Notes: generated by a model not told the origin, from the sequence alone. Positions 34,744 through 43,944 are shown, counted from the first letter of the stretch. The stretch: DNA of 64,000 nt from Pseudomonadota bacterium (GCA_023404675.1 JAEYAW010000030.1:496001-560000), one strand, 5' to 3'. A program made the numbers and translations.

Positions 34744-36474
34744 TTATTTCTGAAGGCCCAGCTCGTCGATGATCAGACGCTTGAGCTTGTATTTCTCGAC
34801 CTTGTTGGTCGGCGTCACCGGCAATGCCGAAACGAAGCGGACGTGCTTTGGCTGCATGTATTTCGGCATCACGCGGCGGGCGTGATCGCGCAGCTCCTCC
34901 TCATTGAGCACCTCACCTTCGACGAGCTCGATGAAGACCGCGATGTCCTCCTCCTCGCCGATCATCGCCGGCACCGGCACCGCGGCAACCGCGCGCACCT
35001 TGTCATGGCTCGCCAGCAGCGCCTCGACCTCGAACGACGAAACGTTCTCGCCGCGCACGCGGAAGAAGCCGCCCATCCGGTCCACGAAGCAGTAGAGCCC
35101 CGACCCGTCGTCGAGCTGGCGCGCCGCGTCGCCGGTATGGAACCAGCAGTTGCTCAGCACTTTCGCGCTGGCCTCGGGCTTGCGGAAATATTCCTTCAGC
35201 AGGAGTCCCGGAAAGCGCGGGCGGAAGGCAAGCTGCCCCACCTGTCCGGCGGGAAGCACGTTGTCGTTCTCGTCGAGGATGGCGATCTCGAACAACGGGT
35301 TCGGCGCGCCCATCAGCCCCTTCGGCAGCTCGGTCGTGCCATCCAGAACGGGACGACCGATCTCGGCGCAGCGCGCGAGCAGGTCGCGCTTCGACAGCCC
35401 TTTCCACAACGCGGCGGGTGTTCCTTCCTCGTCTCCGAATTCGTCGATCACGGCAGCGAATGCCGAACCGGATTCGGTCTGTCCGAACCCGGCCGTCACG
35501 AAATCGAATCCGAAGCGCCGCGCCACCTCCTGATGCGTGCGCGGAAAAGGCTGCATATGCACCTTGTTCAGCGTGTTGGCGCGGTCATTCGCGCGCGGCT
35601 CGGAGCTGAGCAGATACGGCACCATCACGTCGAGCAGCACGCCGTTGGTGGCGCCGCATTCAGCGATGCGTTCCCAGAACTTGTTCGGGCTGAAGCGGTC
35701 CCACAAGCCGACCGTGTTGCCCTGCCACACCGCGCGGCACAGTAGGAAGAACGCGCCGCCGACATGATACATCGGCAGGTCGCAGTAGATGACGTCGTCA
35801 GGCGTCGTGAGCTGCCGGGTCTGGAACGTGTAATGCGCGATCCAGCGGAACGGCTGCAGCACGCCCTTGGACGGCCCCGTGGTCCCCGACGTGTAGACGA
35901 TGTTGGCGGAATCAAACGGCGTGCGCGCGATCTGCGGCACCGGACCGCTCGATGCGGCCAGCGTTGCGAAATCCGTCACCCCGACATTGGCGAAGGTCCC
36001 GCCGAACACCTCGTCGGTGGCGTCGTGATCGCCCGCTTTCGGCGTGTGCACAATGATGTTCCGCAGCGGGATTTCGTCGATCACCTCGCCCAGCACCTCG
36101 GCGAAATGCGGATCGGTGATCAGCGCGAAGGGCTCGGTGTCCTTGAGCTGGTAGGACAGCAGCATGCCGCGGAAGTTGAAATTCACCGGCGCGAAGATGC
36201 CGCCCGCGCGCCAGATGGCGAACATCGCCAGCGCCGACAGCAGCGAGTTGCGCGTCAGCACGCTCACCGGCTGGCCCGCCTGCAAGCCCATCGCGGCGAG
36301 TCCGGCTGCAATCCGGTCGGTTGTCTGCCTGAATTCGGCGAACGTCAGGCGAACGTTGTCTTCGCCATAGTGGACGAAAACCTTGTCGGGCATATCCCGT
36401 GCGCAGGCATCGAGCCTGTCCAGCACGTCATCGCCCTCGGCGACCAGTTGTGCGAACGTCTCTTGCGGTGTCAT
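34744..36474 (-). CDS. AMP-dependent acyl-CoA synthetase/ligase (second of two)
   Basis: A 576-residue ANL-superfamily protein. Motifs are VYTSGTTGPSKGVLQPF near residue 195, TAGFGQTESGSAF near 330, WFHTGDAARQLDDGSGLYCFVDRMGG near 450 and the catalytic Lys in VTPTNKVEKYKL near 565. The order resembles CaiC-like carnitine/crotonobetaine ligases. It may act on a related but different acid to its neighbour. An ATG at 36492 overlaps the permease stop (TGATG) and is an alternative start; the 36474 ATG has GGGGG 8 bp upstream. It is cotranscribed with the downstream ligase. Confidence 0.85.
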   Translation of the reverse strand: MTPQETFAQLVAEGDDVLDRLDACARDMPDKVFVHYGEDNVRLTFAEFRQTTDRIAAGLAAMGLQAGQPVSVLTRNSLLSALAMFAIWRAGGIFAPVNFNFRGMLLSYQLKDTEPFALITDPHFAEVLGEVIDEIPLRNIIVHTPKAGDHDATDEVFGGTFANVGVTDFATLAASSGPVPQIARTPFDSANIVYTSGTTGPSKGVLQPFRWIAHYTFQTRQLTTPDDVIYCDLPMYHVGGAFFLLCRAVWQGNTVGLWDRFSPNKFWERIAECGATNGVLLDVMVPYLLSSEPRANDRANTLNKVHMQPFPRTHQEVARRFGFDFVTAGFGQTESGSAFAAVIDEFGDEEGTPAALWKGLSKRDLLARCAEIGRPVLDGTTELPKGLMGAPNPLFEIAILDENDNVLPAGQVGQLAFRPRFPGLLLKEYFRKPEASAKVLSNCWFHTGDAARQLDDGSGLYCFVDRMGGFFRVRGENVSSFEVEALLASHDKVRAVAAVPVPAMIGEEEDIAVFIELVEGEVLNEEELRDHARRVMPKYMQPKHVRFVSALPVTPTNKVEKYKLKRLIIDELGLQK

Positions 36475-36491
36475 GGCGGGCCCCCAACCCA

Positions 36492-37367
36492 TCAGCGGTT
36501 TTTCATGGTCGGATCGAGCGCGACGCGCATCGATTCACCGAGCGAGTTGAAGGCCAGCGCTGTCAGAAGGATGGCGAGCCCCGGCGGATACATCTGCTCG
36601 GGCGCGATCTCCATGTTCTGATAGGCGCGCGCCAGCATCGAGCCCCAACTTGCGTCCGGCGGTTGAATGCCGAGCCCGAGAAAACTGAGGCTCGCCTCCG
36701 CCAGCAGCGCGCCCGCGAGCAGCAGCGTCACCTGAACGATCACCGGCTGGATCGTGTTCGGCAGCACGTGACGCCAGAGAATGTGCGCTGTGGATGCGCC
36801 GAAGCAGCGGGCGCTGTCCACATAAAGATCGTTGCGCACCACCAGCGTGCGGGCACGCACCAGCCGCGCAAGCTGCGGCGCGAACACGATGCCGACCGAG
36901 ATCATGCCGTTGGTCAGGCCGATGCCGAGCGCGCCGGTGACGGCGATCGCCAGCACGATGGCTGGAAACGAGAGGAAGCTGTCAATCACGCGGCTGATGA
37001 CCTCGTCCACCCAGCCGCCGAGATATCCGGCGATGAGGCCCACGGGCACGCCGATGAAGATCGCCACCGCAACCGCAAGGAAGCTCGCATAAAGCGAGGC
37101 GGTGCCGCCGTAGATCAGGCGGCTCAGCGTGTCGCGGCCGAGATCGTCGGCACCGAGCCAGTGCGAGGCAGACATCGGCGCAAGCATCGCGTCGAGATCC
37201 TGTGCCACCGGTGAATAGGGCGAAATCCATGGCGCCAACGCAGAGACGATGGCGAGCAGCACAAGGAATGTCAGGCTCACCGCGCCGCGCAGGTCCGAGG
37301 TGAACCATGCCGCGAAGCGGCTGAACCGGCTCGGCCGGGCGAGGGAAAGGGTCATGGTGTCGGCCAT
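36492..37367 (-). CDS. ABC transporter permease, DppC/OppC type
   Basis: A 291-residue permease with six membrane helices. The EAA loop is RARTLVVRNDLYVDSARCFGASTAHILWRHVLPN near residue 175, and the conserved AEASLSFLGLGIQPPDASWGSML near residue 228. It forms the channel with the preceding DppB-like protein. It starts 1 bp after the dppB-like stop. Family members import peptides, nickel, glutathione or other small solutes; no substrate can be read from the sequence. Confidence 0.92.
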   Translation of the reverse strand: MADTMTLSLARPSRFSRFAAWFTSDLRGAVSLTFLVLLAIVSALAPWISPYSPVAQDLDAMLAPMSASHWLGADDLGRDTLSRLIYGGTASLYASFLAVAVAIFIGVPVGLIAGYLGGWVDEVISRVIDSFLSFPAIVLAIAVTGALGIGLTNGMISVGIVFAPQLARLVRARTLVVRNDLYVDSARCFGASTAHILWRHVLPNTIQPVIVQVTLLLAGALLAEASLSFLGLGIQPPDASWGSMLARAYQNMEIAPEQMYPPGLAILLTALAFNSLGESMRVALDPTMKNR

Positions 37368-37368
37368 T

Positions 37369-38322
37369 TCAGCCCACTCTCGGATCGAGAACGCTGTAGA
37401 GAATGTCGGTGACGAGGTTGAGCGTCACCACGATCAGCACCATCGCGAACACGACGCCCTGCACCACCGGGAAATCGCGCGCCAGCGAGGCGTTGACGAT
37501 CAGGCTGCCCATGCCGGGAATCGCGAACACCGCCTCCACCACCACCGTCGCGGCGAGCAGGCGATTGAACAGCAGGCTCACCACGGTCAGCAGATTGACG
37601 CTGACGTTCTTCAGCCCATGCCGCCACAGGATCGCCGATGGCGACAGCCCCTTGGCGTGCAGCGTGCGTACCTGCTGCGACGACAGCAGTTCAACGAGCG
37701 AGGAACGCAGCTGCCGCGAGACTTCGGCGATGCCGCCGGACGCCAGCGCAAAGGCCGGCAGGATCGCGTGGCTCAGCGCCGGACCAATGCCCTCGCTCAG
37801 CGGGCGGGCGCCGGTCGCCGGCAGCCAGTTGAGGTCAAGCGAGAAGAACGCGACCAGCAGCATGCCGAGCCAGAAATTCGGGATCGCGACGCCGAGCGAA
37901 GCGATGGTCATCACGAAACCGTCGATCCACGAGCCCTGTCGGCTGGCCGCCAGGATACCGAGCGGCACGCCGAGCACCAGCGCGATGATCATCGCAAGCA
38001 CGACAATCAGCAGCGTATGCGGCAGGCAGCGCTGGATCGAATGCAATACGGACTCGCTCGACACCAGCGAGTTGGACAGATCGCCCTGCACCGCCTTCAG
38101 AAGCCACGATCCGTATTGAACCAAGAACGGGCGGTCGAGTCCGTAGATCTGCCGGATCTCGGCGATACGGGATTCGGTCGCGTTGTCGCCCGCCAGCGTG
38201 ACCGCGACATCGCCGGGCACCAGCTTCAGCAGACCAAAGACGATGAAGGTCGACAGAATGATCACCGGAATCGCCTGCAACAGGCGGCGAACGATGATGT
38301 GGCGTCGGACGGATGGCGACAT
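37369..38322 (-). CDS. ABC transporter permease, DppB/OppB type
   Basis: A 317-residue permease with the conserved N-terminal helix (RRLLQAIPVIILSTFIVFGLLKLVPGD) and the LNWLPATGARPLSEGIGPALSHAILPAFAL segment near residue 175. The EAA loop is RTLHAKGLSPSAILWRHGLKN near 225. A 36-bp GC hairpin separates it from the upstream binding-protein gene. The start ATG is 38322; a leftward longer reading lacks conservation. Confidence 0.92.
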   Translation of the reverse strand: MSPSVRRHIIVRRLLQAIPVIILSTFIVFGLLKLVPGDVAVTLAGDNATESRIAEIRQIYGLDRPFLVQYGSWLLKAVQGDLSNSLVSSESVLHSIQRCLPHTLLIVVLAMIIALVLGVPLGILAASRQGSWIDGFVMTIASLGVAIPNFWLGMLLVAFFSLDLNWLPATGARPLSEGIGPALSHAILPAFALASGGIAEVSRQLRSSLVELLSSQQVRTLHAKGLSPSAILWRHGLKNVSVNLLTVVSLLFNRLLAATVVVEAVFAIPGMGSLIVNASLARDFPVVQGVVFAMVLIVVTLNLVTDILYSVLDPRVG

Positions 38323-38356
38323 GCGTGATGGCTTTGGACGGAGTTCGAGAGAAGGG

Positions 38357-38383
38357 GCCGCGCCGCACGGGCGGCGGCGCGGC
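38357..38383 (-). other. GC hairpin between the binding-protein and permease genes
   Basis: A perfect 10-bp stem GCCGCGCCGC/GCGGCGCGGC with a 7-nt loop, 8 bp after the substrate-binding protein stop. There is no U-tract. It may stabilise the upstream message and give more binding protein than permease. Confidence 0.6.
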
Positions 38384-38391
38384 ACAGCGGG

Positions 38392-39945
38392 TTACGAGAG
38401 CGCGACGTTCTCGAACTTCGGTTTGCCGAGCAGGTTCGGCTTGTAGTCCTTCACCTTCTGCGCAATCGCATCCAGTTCGTACTGGAAGGCGAGCGGCGCG
38501 GAGAGCGCGGTGCCCATGGTGATCTGCTGGATCCTGGCGAACACTTCGGCGCGTTTGGTCAGATCCTCGCTCTCACGGCTCTCCTGAATGAGCTTGACGA
38601 GTTCGGGCGAGGCCTCGCGGCCCGCGTTGTAGTAGGCGCCCTTGTCGAAGCTCAGCGCATAGGTCATGCTCGGATCGGGCCGACCGGTCCATGCCGACAG
38701 CAGTGCATCGAATTTCTTCTCGGTCGCGAAGAACTGCGCACTGATTTCAGCAATGGTGCCGCGCGTGAACTTCAGGCGGATGCCTGCCTTGCCGAGCTGA
38801 TCCTGCAGCACCTCGCTGCGGCGGACGCTGTCCTGATCGTTGTAACCGCCAATGGTGACGTCGAGCCCGTCCGAAAGGCCGGCCTCGGCCAGCAGCTTCT
38901 TCGCCTTGTCCGGATCGTAGGGATAGAGCTTGGCGACCTCGGCGCTGTAGGCCCAGTGCGATTTCGGCAGCGTCATCGCGGCCGGCTCGCCAAGACCGCT
39001 CATGGTGAGCTTGACGAAGCTCTCCCGATCGATGGCAAAGTTGATCGCCTGCCGCACCTTCACATTGTCGAGCGGCGCGCGCGCATAGTTGAAATAGATC
39101 TGCACGCAGTAGAGCGTCGGAGCGGTGACGATCTGCAACTGCTTCGAGCGTTCGATCACCGGCTTCAGGCGCGCGGGAAGCGAGAAGGAGAAATCATTTT
39201 CGCCCGCGGTGACCGAGCGCAGCGCCGTCGCGGATTCCGGAATGATCGCGAAGTTGATGCCATCCACGTAGGGACGGCCCGGCCGCCAGTAGGCCTCGTT
39301 CTTTGTTACAACGACGCTGGCGTTGTCGGCCCAGCTCACGAACTTCCACGGCCCCGCCCCCACCGGCTTGCGGTCGGTGTCGTCGCCCAGCGCCTTGATG
39401 TTGGTGGGTGACGCCATCATGCCCGCGCGATCGGAGAGGATCGCGGGCAGCGCGGTGTCCGGGTTCTTCAGCTTCAGCGTCACCTGAAGCGGCCCGGTGA
39501 CCTCGACAGAGGCCACGCTGGTCAGGTCCGCCTTCACGTTCGAGCGCTTGTCCTGGCGGTTGCGCTCGATGTTGAACTTCACGGCCTCGGCATCGAGCGG
39601 CGTGCCGTCGTGGAATTTCACGCCTGGCTGAATGTCGAGCACCATGGTCTTTGGATCGGGATACGACCACTTCGCCAGACCCGGCTTCGGCTTCAGCGTC
39701 TCGTAGTCCCATTCGACCAGCGTGTCGTATATCGTCCAGAGGATCGTGTGATCCGATCCTGCGCCGCCAGTGGCAGGATCCAGCGACGACGGGTTCGCGG
39801 GCGCCGCAACGCGCAGCACCCCGCCTTTCTTTTCCTGCGCGAAGGCGGGAATCCCGCTCACCCCGGTGACGGCAGCAACGCCCGCCAGCGCGAGAATATC
39901 ACGGCGCGACAGGCCGCTCGTTCGTTTCGCGAAGTCTGTCATCAT
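38392..39945 (-). CDS. ABC transporter substrate-binding protein, DppA/OppA type
   Basis: A 517-residue periplasmic family 5 binding protein. The N-terminus MMTDFAKRTSGLSRRDILALAG is a Tat signal (SRRDILA), with probable cleavage after IPAFA. The family 5 consensus is seen in ALKPGLAKWSYPDPKTMVLDIQPGVKFHDGTPLDAEAVKFN near residue 90, in slightly altered form. The mature protein binds the solute for the DppBC permease. It is 51 bp downstream of dppF. Confidence 0.88.
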   Translation of the reverse strand: MMTDFAKRTSGLSRRDILALAGVAAVTGVSGIPAFAQEKKGGVLRVAAPANPSSLDPATGGAGSDHTILWTIYDTLVEWDYETLKPKPGLAKWSYPDPKTMVLDIQPGVKFHDGTPLDAEAVKFNIERNRQDKRSNVKADLTSVASVEVTGPLQVTLKLKNPDTALPAILSDRAGMMASPTNIKALGDDTDRKPVGAGPWKFVSWADNASVVVTKNEAYWRPGRPYVDGINFAIIPESATALRSVTAGENDFSFSLPARLKPVIERSKQLQIVTAPTLYCVQIYFNYARAPLDNVKVRQAINFAIDRESFVKLTMSGLGEPAAMTLPKSHWAYSAEVAKLYPYDPDKAKKLLAEAGLSDGLDVTIGGYNDQDSVRRSEVLQDQLGKAGIRLKFTRGTIAEISAQFFATEKKFDALLSAWTGRPDPSMTYALSFDKGAYYNAGREASPELVKLIQESRESEDLTKRAEVFARIQQITMGTALSAPLAFQYELDAIAQKVKDYKPNLLGKPKFENVALS

Positions 39946-39980
39946 GGTCCTCCCTCTCGATTGTCTTGATGTTTGTTATT

Positions 39981-41000
39981 TTAGAAACTTGCGTGAGTGG
40001 CCATCGGCCCTTCCTCGGGGAAGTGACAGGCCACCCAATGTCCTGACTTCAGTTCGCGCCATTCCGGCACGGATTCCGCACAGCGTGGCTGCACCTTGGG
40101 GCACCGCGTCCTGAAACGGCAGCCCGACGGCGGCGAGATCGGGCTCGGCACCTCGCCTTCCAGTACGACGCGCCGGTTGCTCCGCATGGACGACGGCAGT
40201 GGGATCGGCTCCGCCGACAACAGCGCGCGCGTGTAGGGATGCAACGGCCGCTCGATCACGTCCTCGGCGCTGCCCAGCTCCATCAGCTTGCCGAGATAGG
40301 TCACCGCGATGCGATCGGAGATGTGCGACACCACCGAGATATCATGGGTGATGAACACGTAAGTGAGTCCGAACTCGCGCTGCAGATCGGCGAACAGATT
40401 GAGGATATCGCCGCGGATCGAGACGTCGAGCGCCGCGACGACCTCGTCGCAGACGATCACCTTCGGCCGCAGCATCAGCACACGCGCGATGTTGACACGC
40501 TGCTTCTGACCGCCGGACAGCTGATGCGGAAAACGGTCCGCCTGCTCGGGCGACAGGCCGACGCGGGTCAGCACTTTCATGCCCGCTTCGCGGCGCGACT
40601 GATCGGTGCCGTCGCCGGCAACCTCCGCCGGCTCGATGATGCTGTCGAGGATCGACATGCGCGGGTTGAGTGCGGCGTTGGGATCCTGAAACACGATCTG
40701 GTAATCGCGGCGATGCCTGCGAAACTGGCCGCGGCCGAGCGAAGCCGGATCAATGCCGTCGTGCAGGATCTGCCCCTGCGACGGCTTGATCAGCGAGACC
40801 AGTGCGCGGCCGAGCGTCGTCTTGCCCGAGCCGGACTCGCCGATGATGCCGAGCGTCTCGCCGGCGCGCACGTCGAAGTCCACGCCGTCGACGGCCTTCA
40901 CCGTGTCCTGCCCATCGCGCGTCGGAAACAGGATCCGCAGGTCCCGCACCGACATGATCGTCTTTCCGGCGGCCCCGACGTTGACAGGTGTCCCGTTCAT
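39981..41000 (-). CDS. ABC transporter ATP-binding protein, DppF/OppF type
   Basis: A 339-residue ATPase with Walker A GESGSGKTTLGRALVSL near residue 55, LSGGQKQRVNIARVLMLRPK near residue 160 and Walker B VIVCDEVVAALDVSI near residue 180. The C-terminal oligopeptide-type extension has CRFRTRCPKVQPRC (about residue 297), the region that in some members holds an iron-sulfur cluster. It overlaps the dppD stop by 4 bp. Confidence 0.93.
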   Translation of the reverse strand: MNGTPVNVGAAGKTIMSVRDLRILFPTRDGQDTVKAVDGVDFDVRAGETLGIIGESGSGKTTLGRALVSLIKPSQGQILHDGIDPASLGRGQFRRHRRDYQIVFQDPNAALNPRMSILDSIIEPAEVAGDGTDQSRREAGMKVLTRVGLSPEQADRFPHQLSGGQKQRVNIARVLMLRPKVIVCDEVVAALDVSIRGDILNLFADLQREFGLTYVFITHDISVVSHISDRIAVTYLGKLMELGSAEDVIERPLHPYTRALLSAEPIPLPSSMRSNRRVVLEGEVPSPISPPSGCRFRTRCPKVQPRCAESVPEWRELKSGHWVACHFPEEGPMATHASF

Positions 41001-42049
41001 CCGACTGCTCCCGGCAAGGTGATCTGCGCCGTGCGGCAGCAGCGCGCCTCATGCGCGGCCTCGATCGTGACCATCGGCTGGCGCGCGGCGCAGGGCTCGA
41101 TGGCATAACCGCAGCGCGGCTGAAACCGGCAGCCGGCCGGCATCGCCGTCGGCGAGGGAACGCGCCCCGGAATCGACGGCAGCACCGAGCGGCGCGGACT
41201 GAGGCTCGGCAGCGACCGCAGCAGACCCGACGTATAGGGATGGCGCGGCCGGGTCAGCGCCGCATCCACCGGCGCGTCCTCCACGATCTCGCCGGCATAC
41301 ATCGTCACCATCCGGGTGCAGGTCTCGGCCACTACGCCGAGATCATGCGTGATGAACAAAAGCGCCGTTCCGGTTCGCTCGCTGAGCGAGCGAAGAAGAT
41401 CGGTGATCTGCGCCTGCACGGTGACATCGAGCGCCGTGGTCGGCTCGTCCGCGATCAGGAGCTTCGGCTCGCAGACCAGCGCCATCGCGATCATGACGCG
41501 CTGACGCATGCCGCCGGACAGTTGATGCGGATATTCGTCGCAGCGCCGCTCCGGCGCGGGAATGCCGACATCCGCCAGCGCCGAGATCGCGCGCTGACGC
41601 GCCTCGGCACGGCTTACGGGAAAATGCGTGCGGTAGGCTTCGGCGATCTGATCGCCGACCGTGAACACCGGATCGAGCGCGCTCATCGGCTCCTGAAAGA
41701 TCATCGCGATGTCGCGGCCGCGCACGGCGCGCATGCGACGCGCGGAGAGCGTCGCCAGATCGAGGCCCTCGAACAGGATCTGCCCGGACAGCCGCGCCGA
41801 ATGCGCGGGCAAAAGCCGCAGCAGCGACAGGCCGGTTACGGTCTTGCCGCACCCGCTTTCGCCGACGATGCCCACGCGCTCGCCCTTGCCGACCGAAAAG
41901 CTCACGTCGCGAATGATCGGCAGTTCGCCACTGCGGCCAGCGAACGACAGCGACAGATTGCGCACCTCAAGCAGCGGCGACGTATCGAGACCCGAACCGA
42001 CACGCCCTGCGCCCGGCCCTGCGGTCGAGGCAGCCACCTGCACGCCCAT
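40997..42049 (-). CDS. ABC transporter ATP-binding protein, DppD/OppD type
   Basis: A 350-residue ATPase: Walker A GESGCGKTVTGLSLLRL near residue 70, LSGGMRQRVMIAMALVCEPK near 180 and Walker B LLIADEPTTALDVTV near residue 200, with the C-terminal CRFQPRCGYAIEPC cysteine motif. First gene of the eight-gene operon; the next gene overlaps by 4 bp. The ATG at 42049 follows a weak ribosome binding site; a longer in-frame reading to 42142 is less likely. Confidence 0.9.
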   Translation of the reverse strand: MGVQVAASTAGPGAGRVGSGLDTSPLLEVRNLSLSFAGRSGELPIIRDVSFSVGKGERVGIVGESGCGKTVTGLSLLRLLPAHSARLSGQILFEGLDLATLSARRMRAVRGRDIAMIFQEPMSALDPVFTVGDQIAEAYRTHFPVSRAEARQRAISALADVGIPAPERRCDEYPHQLSGGMRQRVMIAMALVCEPKLLIADEPTTALDVTVQAQITDLLRSLSERTGTALLFITHDLGVVAETCTRMVTMYAGEIVEDAPVDAALTRPRHPYTSGLLRSLPSLSPRRSVLPSIPGRVPSPTAMPAGCRFQPRCGYAIEPCAARQPMVTIEAAHEARCCRTAQITLPGAVG

Positions 42050-42405
42050 CGCGCTCACGCTGCGATTTTTTGAGAAACATGAAGCGAAGACGCCGGGTTC
42101 AGACCGCCGATCCATAAAACGGTCCCGGACCAGCGGCTGCACCCGGCAATAACGCCATACGATCCGCGATCAAACTCGCGCGCCAACATCGGCATTCCTC
42201 CCGCGTCTCTGCGGGCACAGGCACCGCGAGACGAACTTTCCGTCCCTTGTCCCTCTTTGACCGGCATTCGACCAAAGAAGGCTGGAACTGATCTTGATGA
42301 AGCCGATAAAAAACGAGAAACTGTTAATTGTCAACAATTGACGGATCGGGCGCGATCCGTGGTAGTAGTGGGATAAGCGCTGCGCATGCGGGTCGAGGAA
42401 TCACT
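42050..42405. promoter_or_regulatory. Divergent promoter region of the GntR gene and the ABC/ligase/carboxylase operon
   Basis: About 355 bp lie between dppD-like (minus) and the GntR regulator (plus). The right end is AT-rich (GCCGATAAAAAACGAGAAACTG) and holds a palindromic candidate operator at 42327-42338. No ORF with coding character, RNA gene or terminator was seen. Confidence 0.65.
42327..42338. promoter_or_regulatory. Candidate GntR/FCD operator
   Basis: ATTGT-CA-ACAAT is a perfect inverted repeat, similar to the ATTGTATACAAT-type sites of FadR/VanR-like GntR regulators. It lies 68 bp before the GntR start in the divergent region, where the regulator would control both itself and the operon. 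Confidence 0.6.
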
Positions 42406-43155
42406 ATGCCGGCAATCATGCCGAAGCCCATGTTATTGAACGAGGATCATGAGCGGCGGCCCGCTCCTCGCACGATTCCGGAACAGATCGCGGACGAGCT
42501 GGGCGCGGAGATCGTGTCGGGGCAGCGCAAGGGGGGCGACAGGCTCGTCGAGCTTGACCTCGCGCAATCCTTCGGCGTCAGCCGCGGCCCGATCCGCGAG
42601 GCGATCCGCATTCTCGAACGCCGCCGGCTGGTCGATCTCACCCCGCGGCGCGGCGCCTATATCCGGCCGGTCTCGCTGCGCTCGATCGCCGATCTCTTCA
42701 ATGTGCGCATGGCGCTTTCGATTCTGGCGGTCCGGACCATGGCGACCACGCCGGTGGAAAGTTACATCGAAACGCTGGCGCGCCGCTGCGACGAGATGCG
42801 CGACATGATCGAAACCGGCGACCCGAGAGATTTCGCCCGCACCACCACGCGGGCCGTCCGGACCATCGCGCATGGCTCTGGCAACGAACTCCTGCTTGAG
42901 CTGTCGATCGATCTTGCCAGCCAGACCGTGTGGACGATCATCTGGAAGGAGCCACTCGACTATCAGACGCCGGAGATTCGCCGGAACGCGGCGAACCAGA
43001 TGTCGACGATTCTCGATGCGATTCGCCGCCGCGATCCCGAGACGGCGGCGACGACGCTGGCGGTGTTTCTCGAAGGCGACCGCGATCGGGCGCTTGCCTC
43101 GCTCTCAAGCCTGCGCGGCGAAACCATCGCCTTCACCGACCGCGCGCCTGCCTGA
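42406..43155 (+). CDS. GntR family (FCD subfamily) transcriptional regulator
   Basis: A 249-residue regulator. The winged helix is residues 20-85 (TIPEQIADELGAEIVSGQRKGGDRLVELDLAQSFGVSRGPIREAIRILERRRLVDLTPRRGAYI), followed by an all-helical FCD-type effector domain (IADLFNVRMALSILAVRTM through residue 230). FCD regulators often sense carboxylic acids. It is divergent from the ABC importer/ligase/carboxylase operon, so it probably controls it. The ATG at 42406 has GAGGAA upstream. Confidence 0.88.
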   Translation: MPAIMPKPMLLNEDHERRPAPRTIPEQIADELGAEIVSGQRKGGDRLVELDLAQSFGVSRGPIREAIRILERRRLVDLTPRRGAYIRPVSLRSIADLFNVRMALSILAVRTMATTPVESYIETLARRCDEMRDMIETGDPRDFARTTTRAVRTIAHGSGNELLLELSIDLASQTVWTIIWKEPLDYQTPEIRRNAANQMSTILDAIRRRDPETAATTLAVFLEGDRDRALASLSSLRGETIAFTDRAPA

Positions 43156-43258
43156 CAGCACGCGCGCACGCATTCCGTCGGATCAGACCGGCTTTTTTCC
43201 GCGTGACCTCCGCCCGCCATGCTACATTGCCGGCATTCACGTGGATATTCGCCGGACG

Positions 43259-43915
43259 ATGAAAAAAAACCAGCAGACCCGAGCGCCCGATCCCGTTCAG
43301 GCGGACTACAGAACTGGATCGAACGCGCCAACCGAGCCGGACCGCACGCTGGAGCGGGCCTTGGGCGCGCGCATCCGCTCCATTCGCCGGGAGCAGGATT
43401 TGTCCGTGATGGATCTCGCGAGCGCGGCGAATATCTCCGCCGGCATGCTGTCCAAGATCGAGAACGGGCAGATTTCGCCCTCCCTCAACACGCTGCAATC
43501 GATCGCAGGCGCGCTGCATGTGTCGCTGAGCATGCTGTTCGCCGCCACCGAGGAGCGCCGCGACTGCTCGTATGTGCGCGCCAAGCAGGGCGTCGTGATC
43601 GAACGGCGCGGCACCAAGGTCGGCCACGTCTATCAGCTGCTCGGCCATGTGCTCGGCGGCGACGTGGTGGTGGAGCCCTATCTCATCACGCTGAAGGAAG
43701 AGGCCGAGCCCTATACCGGCTTCCAGCACACCGGGATCGAGTTTATCTACATGCTTAGCGGCGAAGTGATCTATCGCCACGGCGACAAAAGTTATCGCCT
43801 GCGGCCGGGCGATTCGATGCTGTTCGATTCCGGAGCGCTGCATGGCCCGGAAACGCTGGTGAAATGGCCGATGACCTATCTGTCGATCATCGTCTACCCG
43901 CGCCGGCAGGTGTAG
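43259..43915 (+). CDS. XRE-family regulator with C-terminal cupin domain
   Basis: A 218-residue protein. A helix-turn-helix of the Cro/CI type lies at residues 30-90 (LGARIRSIRREQDLSVMDLASAANISAGMLSKIENGQISPSLNTLQSIAGAL) and a cupin sensor domain at about residues 140-215 (EPYTGFQHTGIEFIYMLSGEVIYRHGDKSYRLRPGDSMLFDSGALHGP). Such proteins regulate amine and amino-acid catabolism (PuuR-like). It lies 108 bp before the convergent gmaS gene end, next to the N-methylglutamate genes, and is their candidate regulator. The start ATG at 43259 is before the run MKKNQQTR. Confidence 0.83.
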   Translation: MKKNQQTRAPDPVQADYRTGSNAPTEPDRTLERALGARIRSIRREQDLSVMDLASAANISAGMLSKIENGQISPSLNTLQSIAGALHVSLSMLFAATEERRDCSYVRAKQGVVIERRGTKVGHVYQLLGHVLGGDVVVEPYLITLKEEAEPYTGFQHTGIEFIYMLSGEVIYRHGDKSYRLRPGDSMLFDSGALHGPETLVKWPMTYLSIIVYPRRQV

Positions 43916-43944
43916 CGGGAACGCCGCCTTCGAAACGAAAGCGA

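Noticed and set aside
36492..42049. A nickel importer serving the nearby urease
   Set aside because: The Dpp/Opp-type operon is cotranscribed with acyl-CoA ligases and a carboxylase and lies far from the urease genes; nothing in the binding protein indicates nickel.
42872..43915. A 347-codon reading of the XRE-cupin protein
   Set aside because: The extra N-terminus overlaps the GntR gene in another frame; the conserved protein begins at 43259.
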